DNA of 64,000 bases, taken from Bemisia tabaci. Taxonomy: Eukaryota; Arthropoda; Insecta; Hemiptera; Aleyrodidae. The stretch spans positions 17,381,883-17,445,882 of the forward strand of contig NC_092802.1 in the NCBI RefSeq assembly GCF_918797505.1, read 5' to 3'. A program made the position numbers and the translations under genes. The notes under the pieces were generated by a model. That model did not search any database. It was not told where the DNA came from and saw nothing but the letters and a program-made list of their open reading frames with translations. Positions 31,623 through 42,139 of this stretch are shown here, in pieces (the stretch's first letter is position 1; every line of letters begins with the position of its first letter).

Positions 31623-32173
31623 TGGTCCACTAGACAAGGCACGAAGTTCAGCATTCTGATACACGTTTCTTGACCAAAATTTCATGTAGAATACGACGCG
31701 CAGAACGAAAATTACCGAAATCAACTCCTTACGAAGATATTTAATGATTCTTGATGCGTGAATTCAAACCATCCGCTCATGAAAACTCAATGATGTACGT
31801 GATTCACATCGCGCGCTAAATGTTTATCATGACAGTCTCTGCAATATAAAAATCTGGCAACCTCTACTTGACGCTTTGGCTCAGGTATAGCAAGTTGTTT
31901 ATAGTTTGAACAACACATGGTGGGAAATGAACATTGCTCGATTGAGAAGCTTGCTGAAACCGTTGTAGTGCACGATTTGACTCATGTAGAGCTTTGAGTT
32001 TCTTGTGAGCGGGCAGTTCAAATTCCTTGTAACCAATTTGAAATAAAATCGTCCATATCGTTGTTAGAAGTTGATTTCAGTAATATTCGTCGCGCGAATC
32101 GTGTTTTATGTGAAATTCTGGTTAAGAAACATGTATCAGATTGCTTAAATTCGTACCTTGTCTAGTGGTCCAT
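31623..32173. mobile_element. Family M foldback element, copy 1
   Basis: TGGTCCACTAGACAAGGcAC at the left mirrors GTACCTTGTCTAGTGGTCCA at the right. Inner arms (ATTCTGATACAcGTTTCTT, TCAACTCCTTACGAAGATAT) are mirrored through most of the 550 bp. Further copies are at 43156 and 53585 and partial ones at 44675. Confidence 0.88.
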
Positions 32174-32430
32174 TACAAGATATTGCAGGTGATGATGATA
32201 TGAAGTTGACTTACTTTTATGAGGGAGCTCCATTCTACCGTGCACAACTTTGCTATCATTGTAATTTCCTGTAATTAATAAAATAACATGCGTAAATTTT
32301 GGCTGAACAGCTGGATGAGTGATTTACACGCGGACGAATCATCGTAACATCATGGAATGGCATGCTCCCTTGGGACAAATAGGAACAGAAATATCTCGAT
32401 TCAGGAACGGTGCAACGTTGAAAAAAATGT

Positions 32431-32491
32431 CTTGATGCAACTTTTCGCGCTTCATGGATGTCCGGGCTGTATGTCATAAAGTTGAAGGCGC
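32431..32491 (-). repeat. Motif R, copy 2 (inverted)
   Basis: CTTGATGCAAC ... CTTCATGGATGTCCGGGC ... GTTGAAGGCGC. With copy 3 at 32600 it forms a large inverted repeat around a TTG-rich loop. Confidence 0.65.
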
Positions 32492-32497
32492 TTTACT

Positions 32498-32536
32498 GTT
32501 GTTGTTGCTGTTGTTGTTGGTGGTTGTTGTTGTTAT
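32498..32536. repeat. (TTG)n microsatellite
   Basis: Imperfect TTG/TGG trinucleotide run of about 39 nt between the two inverted R copies. Confidence 0.85.
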
Positions 32537-32599
32537 CACTCAAGTAGTTGCATTTGCTCGCCACTAGATGAGTTGTAATGAGCGAACCGACAAAAGTAA

Positions 32600-32664
32600 A
32601 ACGCCTTCAACTCTGTGACATGCAACCCAGACATCCATAAAGCACGAATAGTTGTATCAAGGCG
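32600..32664 (+). repeat. Motif R, copy 3
   Basis: ACGCCTTCAAC ... GCAACCCAGACATCCATAAA ... GCACGAATAGTTGTATCAAGG. Confidence 0.65.
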
Positions 32665-32814
32665 TATTTCCCAACGACGCCGCGGCACACGCCGTTCTTA
32701 AATCAAGTTTAAGTCCTGGGGCCGAATTTTGTCGGTCCTTCCACCGTACTTAAATAGACTTAGGACGGGTCTCGACCATAGAGTACATAGAGTCGTAATG
32801 TATCTCTGGCTCTT

Positions 32815-32945
32815 CCACAAAAGCACCTTTCTGCATAGGGCATCCAATGGCGTATGTTATTTCTAAAATGAGCTAGAAATGGAGGTTCCTCATGGCAAAA
32901 TGTAGTCCACATATAACTCATTTTATGAGTGCAGGTTGAAATGAA
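32815..32945. repeat. Dispersed repeat Q, copy 2
   Basis: Resembles 22420-22530 from TTTCTGCATAGGGC through CAAAATGTAGTCCACAT. From 32946 to 33651 I see no gene or repeat. Confidence 0.45.
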
Positions 32946-33651
32946 ATATAATTCTCGTAAGGACCTATCTCCAAGCTTCAACGAAAGAAAAACGTAAGCG
33001 GGGGGTAGCCCATAGATTCATCTCCTCTTCCGGCCCTGCCACTGTAAATCTGCAAATTACTTCCAGCTCAGTAATATATTTCGAGCTGTCTTCTTCAGCG
33101 CTGAGCGCTGCGTGAGAAGAAATAAATATTCGGATGAGCCGCAGTCATCTCGATCGGAACGTTTATTCATGAAAGTGCCCAACCACCGACAACCCATGAG
33201 CCCTGATTTCGTTTGTATAGCACGGTTTTCAGAGCTCGCACACATTCGGCAATTAGGCTTTCTCGAGGATAAACGGTCCAACGCTCACATTCTCCATGCA
33301 CCTGCGAAGGGTTGCTGCGTCAATAATTCAGTCTATGGCGTGTTAGCGGAATCTGGAGGACTTTTCCTGACTTTTGCTGGTTTTCCTAAACGCAAACCCT
33401 CGGTCTGTTTTGATCAACACTTCAGATATGATGTAGACTATGTACAAATCGCCCGTCATTCTTAAATATTTTTAGACAAGTTGTAACAAAGTAAGATAAC
33501 TGGAAACTAATATTAGATAAAATTTGTTAACTTCAGTTTATAAACATTAACCCTTGAAGTTAAAAAAATTACAGACCCTAGAATCAAAATTCAAGATTGT
33601 AGTTGTGACTATTATTACCATCAAAATAAACATAGAAGATTTACTATCTAG

Positions 33652-33695
<44 letters not shown>
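33652..33695. repeat. Poly-A tract, about 44 nt
   Basis: Homopolymer A run followed by very AT-rich DNA to about 33900. No retroelement body could be tied to it. 33900-34885 shows no recognisable feature. Confidence 0.85.
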
Positions 33696-33696
<1 letters not shown>

Positions 33697-34885
33697 AGAT
33701 TTATATCTTCTTTATATTGATATGATTTTTCACTCAATTATAAAAATATTCTTTTTTAAAATAATTATATTTGTTATTGTTAATAAAATAATAACTACAG
33801 CTATTAAGAGGATTATGATTTTAATAATCTAAAAACTCATTCAAAGTTATCTTTAATTTCACAAATTAATATTTTTATAAAATAGTTAGGTCTAAATAAC
33901 AATTATATCTAGGTCAAAATAAATCAAAAGCAAGTAGGAAGTAGGAATAGACTGAACGGATTTAATCAGAATCATTCTGACTGTGCCTTTGACGTTGCCT
34001 ACTTCCCTCTCTGCAGGAAACCGAACAATACACTACAATAGCATTTAAATAGTAGTTCTGTGTGTTATTTTCTTCCAAATCCAAAGGAAATCTACAGAAA
34101 TTCTAAAATGTTTTACTTCGTTCGTTGTTAAGATAATTGATTGTGAGAGACAATTAGGCACATCGAGCTTTTACCTCCTTGTGCAAATACAATTTTTTTG
34201 AAAAACTTGTCAATTTTATCTTTGAGAAATTGCGTATCTCCTACTCAACTTAGTTTATCTGAAATTTCAAGGTAAAAAAATCCGTACTTTTTTTCTTATG
34301 AAATATTGAATCGGGAGATTTTTGGCAAAATTCTAATATCGGCAGTATTACTTAGTCTCACCTTAAAGGAGCCTACTTTTACTGAGAGGGAACTTCAAGG
34401 GCAATTATTTCACGACCTAAATTGTCCTCGTTGCAAGGAAAGAAGTGCGATGAAACAGAGCACCATCAATGATTTCACAATGACAGGGAAACTTTTGAAT
34501 TCACAATTTGAATCGATAGAATACATCGCTCTCATGGCGTCTCAAATATTTTACTTACAAAATACCGTGAGTGGAAACCTGTCGAGAACATGTTTCCCCT
34601 ACGATAAAGGTTATTATTTTTATTTAACAAAAAAAGCTCGCTAGTTTTCGCAGAACTCTCAGACTCGAGGTCGCAAAAATGCAGGAAGAAGGGGGAGGGG
34701 TGTGTGGCTGGTTACGACTTCATCGTTAACGTCATTTTTCACAATTTTCAATTTTCGGGAAGAAGCTGGTCCTTATCCTTCATGGATTTTGACTTGATTC
34801 TACGAGCGGAGGCTGAAAGTAGCAGCTGAGCAGCCGCGGAAATATAAGTTGTATCAATATCAAAGAGAAAACCAGTTATTAAGTT

Positions 34886-35822
34886 ATCCCTGGTAAAAAT
34901 TGGCGATAGGAGCTGCGTTTCAAAATACCATAGGAGTTCTTTTAGCCGACTGAAGAGGGCGATAGAAAATCATATAGCTGGCTGTAGAAAGTGGAAAAAA
35001 TAATACGGCCGGGCTACACGAAGCGATAAAAAATTATACAGACGGGCTATAGTTCCTATCGCCGGGCTTTACACTATATCGTCTGGATGTTGCTTTTTCG
35101 CCATCGGCTATAAAAGGCTATAAGAAATTGTGTAGAAATTCTTGTGATTTGTAAATCCTTAAGTTTGTACGGAATCACCTCAATATTTACAAAACGCACA
35201 TTATATTTTCCTTTACTACATATTTTTTTTCATCAATTAAAATGAGAATAATCCATACAGAGTGTGCAAACATTTGAAAGTCATGAGTTGAAAAACGCTG
35301 ACTCCGCGAGATTAAATATTAGAGCCTAACACAAAGCGGAGCGGCGACGCACTGGCGCCTACAAACCTAACAGGGATACTTCACGCATTGCGCAGTGCGT
35401 GAAGTATCCCTGTTAGGTTTGTAGGCGCCAATGCCCGTTCAGCGCTGGCTGCCCGCCCGCGGCGCTTGAAGCAACTATTTCACACCAGAGGTATTGCACA
35501 GTATCATACGAAATTGAAGGCGCTCCAACATATTAGGAACGGCAGGCATCCTTTAAAAGTACGGAGCTTTCCTCGCAAATTAAATCAAGATACTGCGGCC
35601 CAAAAAGAGAGCGGTAGTCCAAAAATTCACTAAGTCCTAGTATCCGTATTTAGTAACGTTTAGCATACACTCAGTCGCCAGGCTGTTGCTTAATCATCAT
35701 TGGCTATAAAAGGCTATAAGAAATTGTGTTGCCGGCTATAGAAGCTATTGGAAATCTTACAGCCGGCTGTAGGTCTATGGTATTTTGGAACACAGATTCT
35801 ACTGCCAATTTTTACCAGGGAT
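34886..35822. mobile_element. TIR element BB containing a P element
   Basis: ATCCCTGGTAAAAATTGGCG and TTTCAAAATACCATAGG at the left mirror CTATGGTATTTTGG and GCCAATTTTTACCAGGGAT at the right. The core GGCTATAAAAGGCTATAAGA is present twice (35106 and 35702), once on each side of the inserted P sequence. Confidence 0.75.
35230..35600. mobile_element. Family P element, copy 1
   Basis: Inserted in BB between 28-bp direct repeats (35106-35133 and 35702-35729). It contains a strong hairpin at 35354-35429, GGCGCCTACAAACCTAACAG pairing with CTGTTAGGTTTGTAGGCGCC, each followed by GATACTTCACGCA or its complement. Flanking text (AAATGAGAATAATCcATaCA, CTCCGCGAGATT) recurs at 40587 and 63489. Confidence 0.75.
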
Positions 35823-36079
35823 GGTCCGTTTGTGAAATATTGTTTCTCCGATTGCTGCTCTGGGGAGGGTGGGGGGAGCAGAGACAATTTTTGTCCAAAA
35901 CATTTCTGACTATTGCATGAGATCAGGAGGAGAATCGGTAAAATTTTCAGTTAGAAATATCCATAATATTCTCCTGGTAGAAATGCAATCTTAGCGAGGA
36001 GCAATTTGGCAACATCGAAATGTATTTACGTTCTGTAATGAGGGGAACGACTAGTTGAACTCCATGACGCACGACTAAA

Positions 36080-36331
36080 CTGCCGTGCTAAGGAAAAACG
36101 CCGCACGTACCTTCAGGCGTTGCCAAAGTTGCTTTGATAAAACACGAATTCCCTGGTAAACTTATGAATATTTTTCTTCCAATTTTCCAGAGAATTTTGT
36201 TTGTATTTTGATCTAAAATTCCTAAAAATGTAAAGAAAAATATTCATAGCCTCCCTCAATAATAAACATTTGATTGAAAGAAATTTGGCAACTCTCGAAT
36301 GCTCATACGGCGTTCTTCCCTAGCACGGCAG
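36080..36331. repeat. Family C element, copy 7
   Basis: CTGCCGTGCTAAGGAAAAAC to TTCCCTAGCACGGCAG; full length, about 250 bp, with both GTTGCCAAA and TTTGGCAAC arms. Confidence 0.9.
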
Positions 36332-36572
36332 TAAGAGGGCTCATTAAAGCTTCCAGCGGGGTTTTTTTCTTAATTCTAGTTGCTACGAAAAAAATTAGGT
36401 AAACTTTTTTTTTAAGGAGAAAAAAACCACCCGCGCATTTGGGCTGCTTGCCAGCATTCAGCTCTTCGATCTACAGATAGATAAGGGTGAACTCAGGCTA
36501 AGAGCTAAGTCAGGAAACGAAGATACGAGTCAATGATGGAACATTAGGTGCGGAGTGGTCAGGCTGCGCGGT

Positions 36573-36705
36573 GATCTCATCGCTCCTCTCCAGCAAGGGC
36601 TTATTTTCATTTCCTCGTGAGCCCTGTCGTTCATTTATCTCCATAATTTCTGGGGCTTATGTGAAAATACAGATACGCCCTTACATCGGAGAAGCGACGA
36701 TCTTG
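36573..36705. repeat. Repeat S, copy 2
   Basis: CGTGAGCCCTGTCGTTCAT ... GGGGCTTATGTGAAAATAC ... GATACGCCCTTACA, cf. 28160-28290. A G-rich run follows at 36738-36770. Confidence 0.5.
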
Positions 36706-36896
36706 GGACGCTTGACGATCCCGAAGAATGCAATTTGGGCGGGGGTGGGGCTGGGAGGGGGGGGGGGTCGGGCCGGACCTTGACGTCACGTCATCCCGAT
36801 GGACCCTGCGTTTAACTGCCGAATTTACGAGTGTCTACGTCCTTAATGCTCGCTCTCATCTCCGTCGCGCAGGGGCGATTCGCGGGGGCGGCGCTC

Positions 36897-37085
36897 AGCG
36901 GATCGAGTCAAGAGGAGAGTCGGACAAAATTCGGAAACTTTAAACGCTCATATGTTTGTGTTTTGATCGAAAGCTCCGAAAAATCTCAAGGAAATATATT
37001 AACAACCTCCCTCATTAAAAAACATTTTATTGAAAGAAATTTGGCTACTCTCGAATTCTCATATGGCGTTCTTCCTTAGCACGGA
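36897..37085. repeat. Chimeric G-left-end / C-right-half fragment
   Basis: GGATCGAGTCAAGAGGAGAG with GTCGGACAAAATTCGGAAAC is a G left arm. It runs straight into a C right half (TCTCAAGGAAATAT ... TTTGGCTACTCTCGAATTCT ... CTTCCTTAGCACGG). Presumably the product of deletion or recombination between two elements. Confidence 0.65.
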
Positions 37086-37266
37086 GGTAAAAGGGTTTAC
37101 ATAATAAAATTATTGAATAATTAAAAAATAATTAAATTAAATAAACGATTTAATGTTTTGTATGTACAGCACTTAAATATTACTAACTATATTCTTTTAT
37201 GTATATATTATTCTACCTGTCCTTCTCTATTGCTAATGATTAATATATATATGTCGCAGGTAAATA

Positions 37267-37687
37267 GTCTAGTCAGGCATTTTGCCAAATGCCTTGGCAA
37301 ATACGCAAATATTCTTACTTAGATTAAAATTTCTATTATTTTGCTAATTTTAGACACAATAATTCATTGCTCCCGCAAGAAAGAATTCTCCGTAAAAATT
37401 TGCATCATAAAGTAGTACCTCAAACGATGTTTAGCTCCTGAACGAACATGGATCTTGAAATTTTCAGTGTCTTAAAATGTAATTTTTTTTTAACTTTCAA
37501 CATTTAAATGTATGAGTGACACTTGAAAAAGAAGGAACAAGAAGGGTTTGTGGATTTAATGCGTTATTTCCCTCAAAAATAATAAAAAATCGTAAGCTCA
37601 TCACCCTACTCTTAACAAAATTTCGCAAAATTTCAAAATTTGACAATCTGCCTAGGCATTTGATGAAATGCCTGATTTGACTAATCG
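37267..37687. repeat. Family V element, copy 2
   Basis: GTCTAGTCAGGCATTTtGCC at the left mirrors GGCATTTGATGAAATGCCTG at the right. The interior resembles 3770-4105. An L element begins immediately at its right edge. Confidence 0.6.
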
Positions 37688-37917
37688 CACTGGAAAAAAA
37701 ATTCACATTGGATCTAGAGTCCAGACTCTTAAAAACATCGACAAGAAAAAATATTCTTGATTCAATCAGATTTAAGCTTAAATTAAGAACCAAGCCTCTT
37801 AATTTAAGCGGATTTCCTTTTGATTTAAGCTTAAATCTGATTGAATCAAGAGTATTTTTTCTTGTCAATGTTTTCAAGAGTCTGGACTCTAGATCCAATG
37901 TGTTTTTTTTTCCAGTG
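37688..37917. mobile_element. Family L palindromic element, copy 1
   Basis: CACTGGAAAAAAAATTCACA at the left and TGTTTTTTTTTCCAGTG at the right. Nearly the whole 230 bp is self-complementary (TTGGATCTAGAGTCCAGACT / AGTCTGGACTCTAGATCCAA), with a short TTTAAGCGGATTTCC centre. Confidence 0.9.
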
Positions 37918-37929
37918 CGCCTGCGACAC

Positions 37930-38094
37930 ACTCAAAACTTTGAGGCTCTTCAAAGTGGCTCCACTGGTTTCCTCGTGAAATTTCCTACTTTAAGCATCCC
38001 TTGAAATGTAAAATGTGATGAAATGAGCACCAAAATTTGCAGTTTTCGTCAAAAATGTCATGTCCGACCTGTCTAATTGACTCGTTCCACCGTG
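37930..38094. repeat. Family G fragment, right end
   Basis: CTTTGAGGCTCTTCAAAGTG ... CCTCGTGAAATTTC ... GTCATGTCCGACCTGTCTAA, ending TTGACTCGTTCCACCGTG. Same right part as the copy at 49214. Confidence 0.65.
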
Positions 38095-38739
38095 CGGCGG
38101 GGGCTCAGAATGCAACCCCTCGCCGCCTCTCGGATTAATTTCTTTCCGCGCTCGGATCGCCATTAGTTGACTATGCGAGTGGGTCTTTTGGGTGACCGCT
38201 GACTTACTGTCCTGGATCGATTTGTGCGGACTCCTTCAGGCATGACGTCACTATAGGGGCTTCTTACTGAAATCGGCAATGATCGTTTTGTATGAGACTG
38301 TTTCGCACATCAAAAGGTACAGCTACCAAAGTAGGCATATTATGAACTCTTGTTGAAACCGAAAAACTGACATCAGTAAAAACCTGTAGAAAAAAAAGGA
38401 AAAAAAAGTTTTCTGGCGGCCCGTGTGGATCAAGCTCGATTTTTAGGGACCATTGAAGTTTTTTTAGGGGCCAAATTGACTTATCTTGCCTGTATACCGC
38501 GGCGCATTTAGTTAAAAGTTAGACGCAATATGTTTTAGTTACAGAACTAGTAACTTGAGGGAAATTTCGAAAAATCACCAAATAGAAAAATTAGAATTTT
38601 TTTGGAAGGGGGAGGGACAATTTTTAGGGGCCAAGTTGGCGCAGAACCTTCATTTTTTAGGCGCATTTGGCGCGTTGGCGCCTGTGAGTTTCGAACACTG
38701 GAGTCGACACTCCCTCATCTCATTTAAAACCTCCTGTCA
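38095..38739. other. No feature recognised (intron of the GPCR)
   Basis: GC-rich at first, then AT-rich. The repeated phrase TTTTAGGGGCCAAnTTGnC at 38462 and 38617 is the only internal repeat I noticed. Confidence 0.4.
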
Positions 38740-38832
38740 CCACCCTCTCACTGGGCGTCTCCTTCGTCTCCTCCCAGGAGGAACCCGATCAAGCACCCTC
38801 TTCGGCAGCCTCTCTTCCGTCATCCTACCAAC
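38740..38832 (-). mobile_element. LINE remnant, 31 codons
   Basis: Minus-strand reading VGRMTEERLPKRVLDRVPPG then RRRRRRPVRGW matches the tail RMAGDRLPKKVLDWVPPG and GRRRGGRPMKGW of the LINE at 26490-26575. It ends 75 nt before GPCR exon 2 and lies in the opposite orientation to the receptor. Confidence 0.75.
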
Positions 38833-38907
38833 CATTAATCCTATTAATCCATAACTTTGAATTTCTTTAAATCCACAAATGACATCGTACGTGCTTGTAT
38901 GTTGCAG

Positions 38908-39386
38908 GTCGGTGGTTGTTCGGGCCGACCCTCTGCGTGGTCTGGACGACAATGGACGTGTTCTGCTGCACGGCGTCGATCCTCTCTCTGTGCGGGATCT
39001 CGCTGGACCGGTACATCGGGGTCTCGCGGCCCCTGGGCTACTCGCGGATCCTGAACCGGCGCCGCGTCCGCGCCCTCATCGCCGGGATCTGGGCGCTGGC
39101 GCTCGGCATCAGCATGGCCCCCTCCCTCGGCTGGCGGCAGGAGCTCCAGCCGGGCGAGTGCCACGTCAACAAGCAGCTCGGCTACGTCGTCTTCTCCGCC
39201 TGCGGCTCCTTCTACCTCCCCGCGCTCGCCATACTGGTGCTCTACTCCCTCGTCTACCGCGCCGCGATACGCCACTCCCGGTTCCTCCTCGACGGGACGC
39301 GCGTCACGAGGTCTGACGTCACGCTAAGGGTACATAAAGGACGCGTCAGCATCGATAATTCCTGCCATTCGGATCACAATGTTCAG
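38908..39386 (+). CDS. Amine-type GPCR, exon 2 (TM3-TM5 and start of the third intracellular loop)
   Basis: Acceptor TTGCAG/GTCGG at 38907 completes the Gly codon left by exon 1, giving AAREIYAG-RWLFG. TM3 carries the amine-binding aspartate (WTTMDVFCCTASILSLCGIS) and is followed by the LDRYIGV form of the DRY motif. TM4 is ALIAGIWALALGISMAPSLG; an ECL2 cysteine (GECHVN) can pair with the TM3 cysteine (TLCVVW). TM5 is GYVVFSACGSFYLPALAIL, with serines that in amine receptors contact the ligand. The loop then reads VTLRVHKGR, like the TLRIH motif of alpha1-adrenergic receptors and of the insect OAMB octopamine receptor. It ends GTTCAG/GTAAGG at 39386 in phase 0. Best guess: alpha1-like octopamine receptor coupling to Gq; a related amine receptor is possible. 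The TM6-TM7 exon is not in the rest of the window, so it may lie beyond 64000 or be lost. Confidence 0.92.
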
Positions 39387-39414
39387 GTAAGGTTTTTTGC
39401 TTGTCCTCCAGCAT

Positions 39415-40078
39415 GGTGTCTAGTTTTTAAAAACCGGGGAAAACCGGGATTCACCTGCCGGCCGATTATTGAAATTGATAGACAAAGCTATACACAAAGG
39501 AGACTAAAGAGATATGGAGAGATTCTATTGGTGGAAGCGGGTGGTTGCAATGGACAAAGGAGGTAGGTAATAGACTAAGTAACGGCAGCCCACGAGAGAC
39601 CCGACAGTTAGTCTATCGTTTTCTCCCTTGTAGAAACCACCCTCTCCTTGGAGAAACCACCCATTTCAACCAATAGGATCGCTCCATACTCCCTATGTCT
39701 TCTTTGTCTGTAGCTTTGTCTATCAATTTCACTAATCAGTCCGCAGGGAATGAAAATTTACCAGGAAAATCAGGGGAAAATCAGGGGAAAATCAGGGAAT
39801 CTGTTCCAGAAACCGGGAATCTCTTCTCCAACCACTCAGGGATCATTTCGGAACACCCAGGAACATTTTTTGAATTAAAATTTTGAATGTGCGCCAAAGA
39901 AATGGCTGAAAGATTAATTAAAATCGATATTCATATCTGAAACTCTGGAAAATAATATTCTTTTCCCCAAGAATATCCCGGGAAAGTGGGAGAAAACTTC
40001 GGTTTCTCATCAGGGAATGAGCTCCTGAAAATCAGGGAAAAATCAGGGAATGAGCTTTACCAAGAAAACTAGACACAT
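39415..40078. mobile_element. Element CC with TGTCTAG ends, containing an O copy
   Basis: GTGTCTAGTTTTTAAAAACC at the left mirrors AAGAAAACTAGACAC at the right. Inner text repeats CAGGGGAAAATCAGGG several times (39766-39800, 40018-40050). An O element interrupts the left part. The right end recurs at 60609-60622. Confidence 0.65.
39460..39745. repeat. Family O palindromic element, copy 2
   Basis: GGCCGATTATTGAAATTGAT to ATCAATTTCACTAATCAGTC. TTCTATTGGTGGAAGCGGGT and ACCACCCATTTCAACCAATA face each other. Nested in CC. Confidence 0.85.
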
Positions 40079-40085
40079 GTTCTCC

Positions 40086-40243
40086 AGAGGCGGCTCTAGC
40101 AACCTGGCAACACCGGATTACCTCCATCTAAACCTATGCTAAATAATCGAGTTTTGTCGGAACACCTGGCCCCTCCAAGAATCGATGCATTTCTATAAGT
40201 TTAAATGGAGAAAAGACGATGTTGCCAATTTGCTGGATCCGCC
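40086..40243. repeat. Family B element, copy 3
   Basis: GCGGCTCTAGCAACCTGGC to GCCAATTTGCTGGATCCGCC with centre GTCGGAACACCTGGCCCC; uninterrupted and about 158 bp. Confidence 0.8.
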
Positions 40244-40299
40244 AATGTTGTTCTCGTAAATGGGTCAGTTGTGCTGGTATTCGAATTGTGTTTTGAATG

Positions 40300-40405
40300 A
40301 TGTCAATTTGTTCCCCTTTAAAAAAATAATATAAAGGCGGAGATTTTCAAACATCGCTAACGAGATACGTGCTTACGGACTTACGCCGTCGGTATTGCTT
40401 CTTTT
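40300..40405. repeat. Repeat AA, copy 1
   Basis: TCAATTTGTTCCCCTTTAAA ... AGGCGGAGATTTTC ... GACTTACGCCGTCGG, resembling 42589-42682. Confidence 0.5.
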
Positions 40406-40586
40406 GATTCGAATGCGTAAAATTCAGATTTACTCGCATTGATAATGGGTCAGTTGCGCTGGGCACAGAATCGTGTTTTGATGCTAGATTCTTTTAGATT
40501 AGCTACAAATATGAAGATGGTTTCAGGACATTTTATCAACGATTTTTTGTCCGCGTACCTTGATAAATTGATACATATTTTTTCCC

Positions 40587-40970
40587 ATCAATTTAAATGA
40601 GAATAATCAATGCAGAGTGTGCTAACATTTCAAAATCATGAGTTAAAAAACTCTGACTATGCAAGTATAAATATTAAAGCCAAACAGAGCGAAGCGGCGT
40701 GCTGCTAGCGCCAGAGGCTTGCTGGCGCCTACAAACCTAAGTGGATACTTCACGCATTGCACAATGCTTGAAGTATCCACTTAGGTTTGTAGGCGCAAAT
40801 GCGCGTTTCACGCTGATATGACCGCCCGCCCGCCGTTCGGCGGCGCCTGAAGCAACTATTTCACTACAGAGGTGTTGCACAGTATTAAACGAAATTGAAC
40901 GTATTAAGAATGATAGGCATCCTTTAAAAGTACAGATCTTTCCTCGCAAAATAAATCAAGATACTTATCG
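40587..40970. mobile_element. Family P element, copy 2
   Basis: Same plan as copy 1. The hairpin at 40723-40796 reads GCGCCTACAAACCTAAGTGG and CCACTTAGGTTTGTAGGCGC. The arms differ from copy 1 at matching positions (AAGTGG/CCACTT versus ACAGGG/CCCTGT). Confidence 0.75.
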
Positions 40971-41114
40971 CACACAGGAAAGATCTAAGAGCCTTTAGCT
41001 GAGGCAAATAAAGAGGTTTATCCGGTTCAGGTATAACATGGTGGGAATTTCTTGAAAGATAATTAAGTCCTGTTACACCAAAGAGGTGTTAAATGAATTG
41101 AGGGAGTGCCAAAT

Positions 41115-41215
41115 CCCTGACGGGTCGCGGAAGGACCGAGTTTTGTGACAGTCAGGCGCGCGTCGCAGAGCGTCAAGGAGTGCTATGAAAGCGAATCTTT
41201 ATGTATGTAAATTTA
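41115..41215 (+). mobile_element. LINE 3'-end fragment
   Basis: GTCGCAGAGCGTCAAGGAGT, then GCTATGAAAGCGAATCTTTA and TGTATGTA, matches the end of the LINE at 26655-26703 (GTCGTAGAGCGCGAGGGAGT, GCTGTAAAGCGACTTATATG). About 100 bp survives. Confidence 0.6.
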
Positions 41216-41231
41216 CACATATTAGAGTAGC

Positions 41232-41331
41232 TATATAGGGAGAGCACGGACATGTTGAGGAATGAAGATCTGAGAAGAAAAGCTCCATGATCTTACCTCA
41301 AAATCATCGACATGTCCGTACTCTCCCCGTA
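41232..41331. repeat. Palindrome Y
   Basis: TAGGGAGAGCACGGACATGT at the left mirrors ACATGTCCGTACTCTCCCCG at the right; a related arm is at 24830. 41332-41994 holds no recognisable feature. Confidence 0.65.
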
Positions 41332-41994
41332 CCTTGAGGTATTCTAACACAGACTCTAAACTGATTTAGTGACTAGGACTTTCAATATTTAATACGTTTC
41401 AGAAAAAATAGGACTGTTTTGATATCGATCGCTTCATTCTATTCTCGTACTTAGAGTGGGATAGAAGAACCCCATTTTTGGATAGCTATGAAGTTGTTAA
41501 AAATAGGGGAAAATAAAATGGTTATGAATGAGACAATGATTATTGAGAAGCAAATAATTTATTGAAGAATCAACATGTATGTGTCTCATTTACCATACTT
41601 TTGGTAAATGTTGTTAGATTTATAGTATTTACCTACCATTATAGTCTGTTTGTGATTTTCACATTCATATGATGGTATCTCAAGCTATCCTTTTTTAGGG
41701 AAGGTAAAATAATTTTTATTCTAATAATTTATTATAATCATAAGGAACTACAATTTATATACGAGTATTAACCGTACTAATTTTAGCTTAATTAAACACA
41801 CTATGAACCAATTGGTGGGCCAGGATCTCTGCCCTAACTATGTACATAATGGAAGGGGACTGTACATCGTGGTTAATTAAAACAAAATTGAGAAATACAA
41901 CTCTAAGACTGTGGCCCAAACGCTACTAGGTACACTGCGAAAAGAACGTAAAAGTAAAATTTTTGAGGGGAAATTTTTCAATGTTGAAATTCTA

Positions 41995-42130
41995 TCTCGT
42001 TCTTTCGACCAGTGTACGAATAAGTGTGCGAAGCGCTCTTTGGTGCACGCGACAGTGCGGTGGTGCGAGCAACCCGCATAGTAGCGCCTTACAAGACCGC
42101 AGGATACTTCATGCGTTGCGCGTATACAAC
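41995..42130. repeat. Family P fragment, copy 3
   Basis: AGCGCCTTACAAGACCGCAG with GATACTTCATGCGTTGCGCG is one arm of a P hairpin. The other arm is missing and a C element begins at 42140. Confidence 0.6.
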
Positions 42131-42139
42131 ATCACATCA

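Noticed and set aside
33112..33465. 117-codon plus-strand ORF
   Set aside because: Begins at GTG, has no recognisable domain and no codon bias distinct from its surroundings. Possibly chance, though I cannot exclude a gene fragment.
33696..33900. Possible second mitochondrial fragment (very AT-rich)
   Set aside because: No reading frame in the mitochondrial code gave a recognisable motif, and no rRNA or tRNA shape was evident.
34306..34644. 112-codon plus-strand ORF
   Set aside because: Starts at TTG, AT-rich codons, no domain; treated as chance.
37497..37931. 144-codon minus-strand ORF
   Set aside because: Most of it is the L palindrome read on one strand; the same peptide appears on the other strand, as expected for a palindrome.
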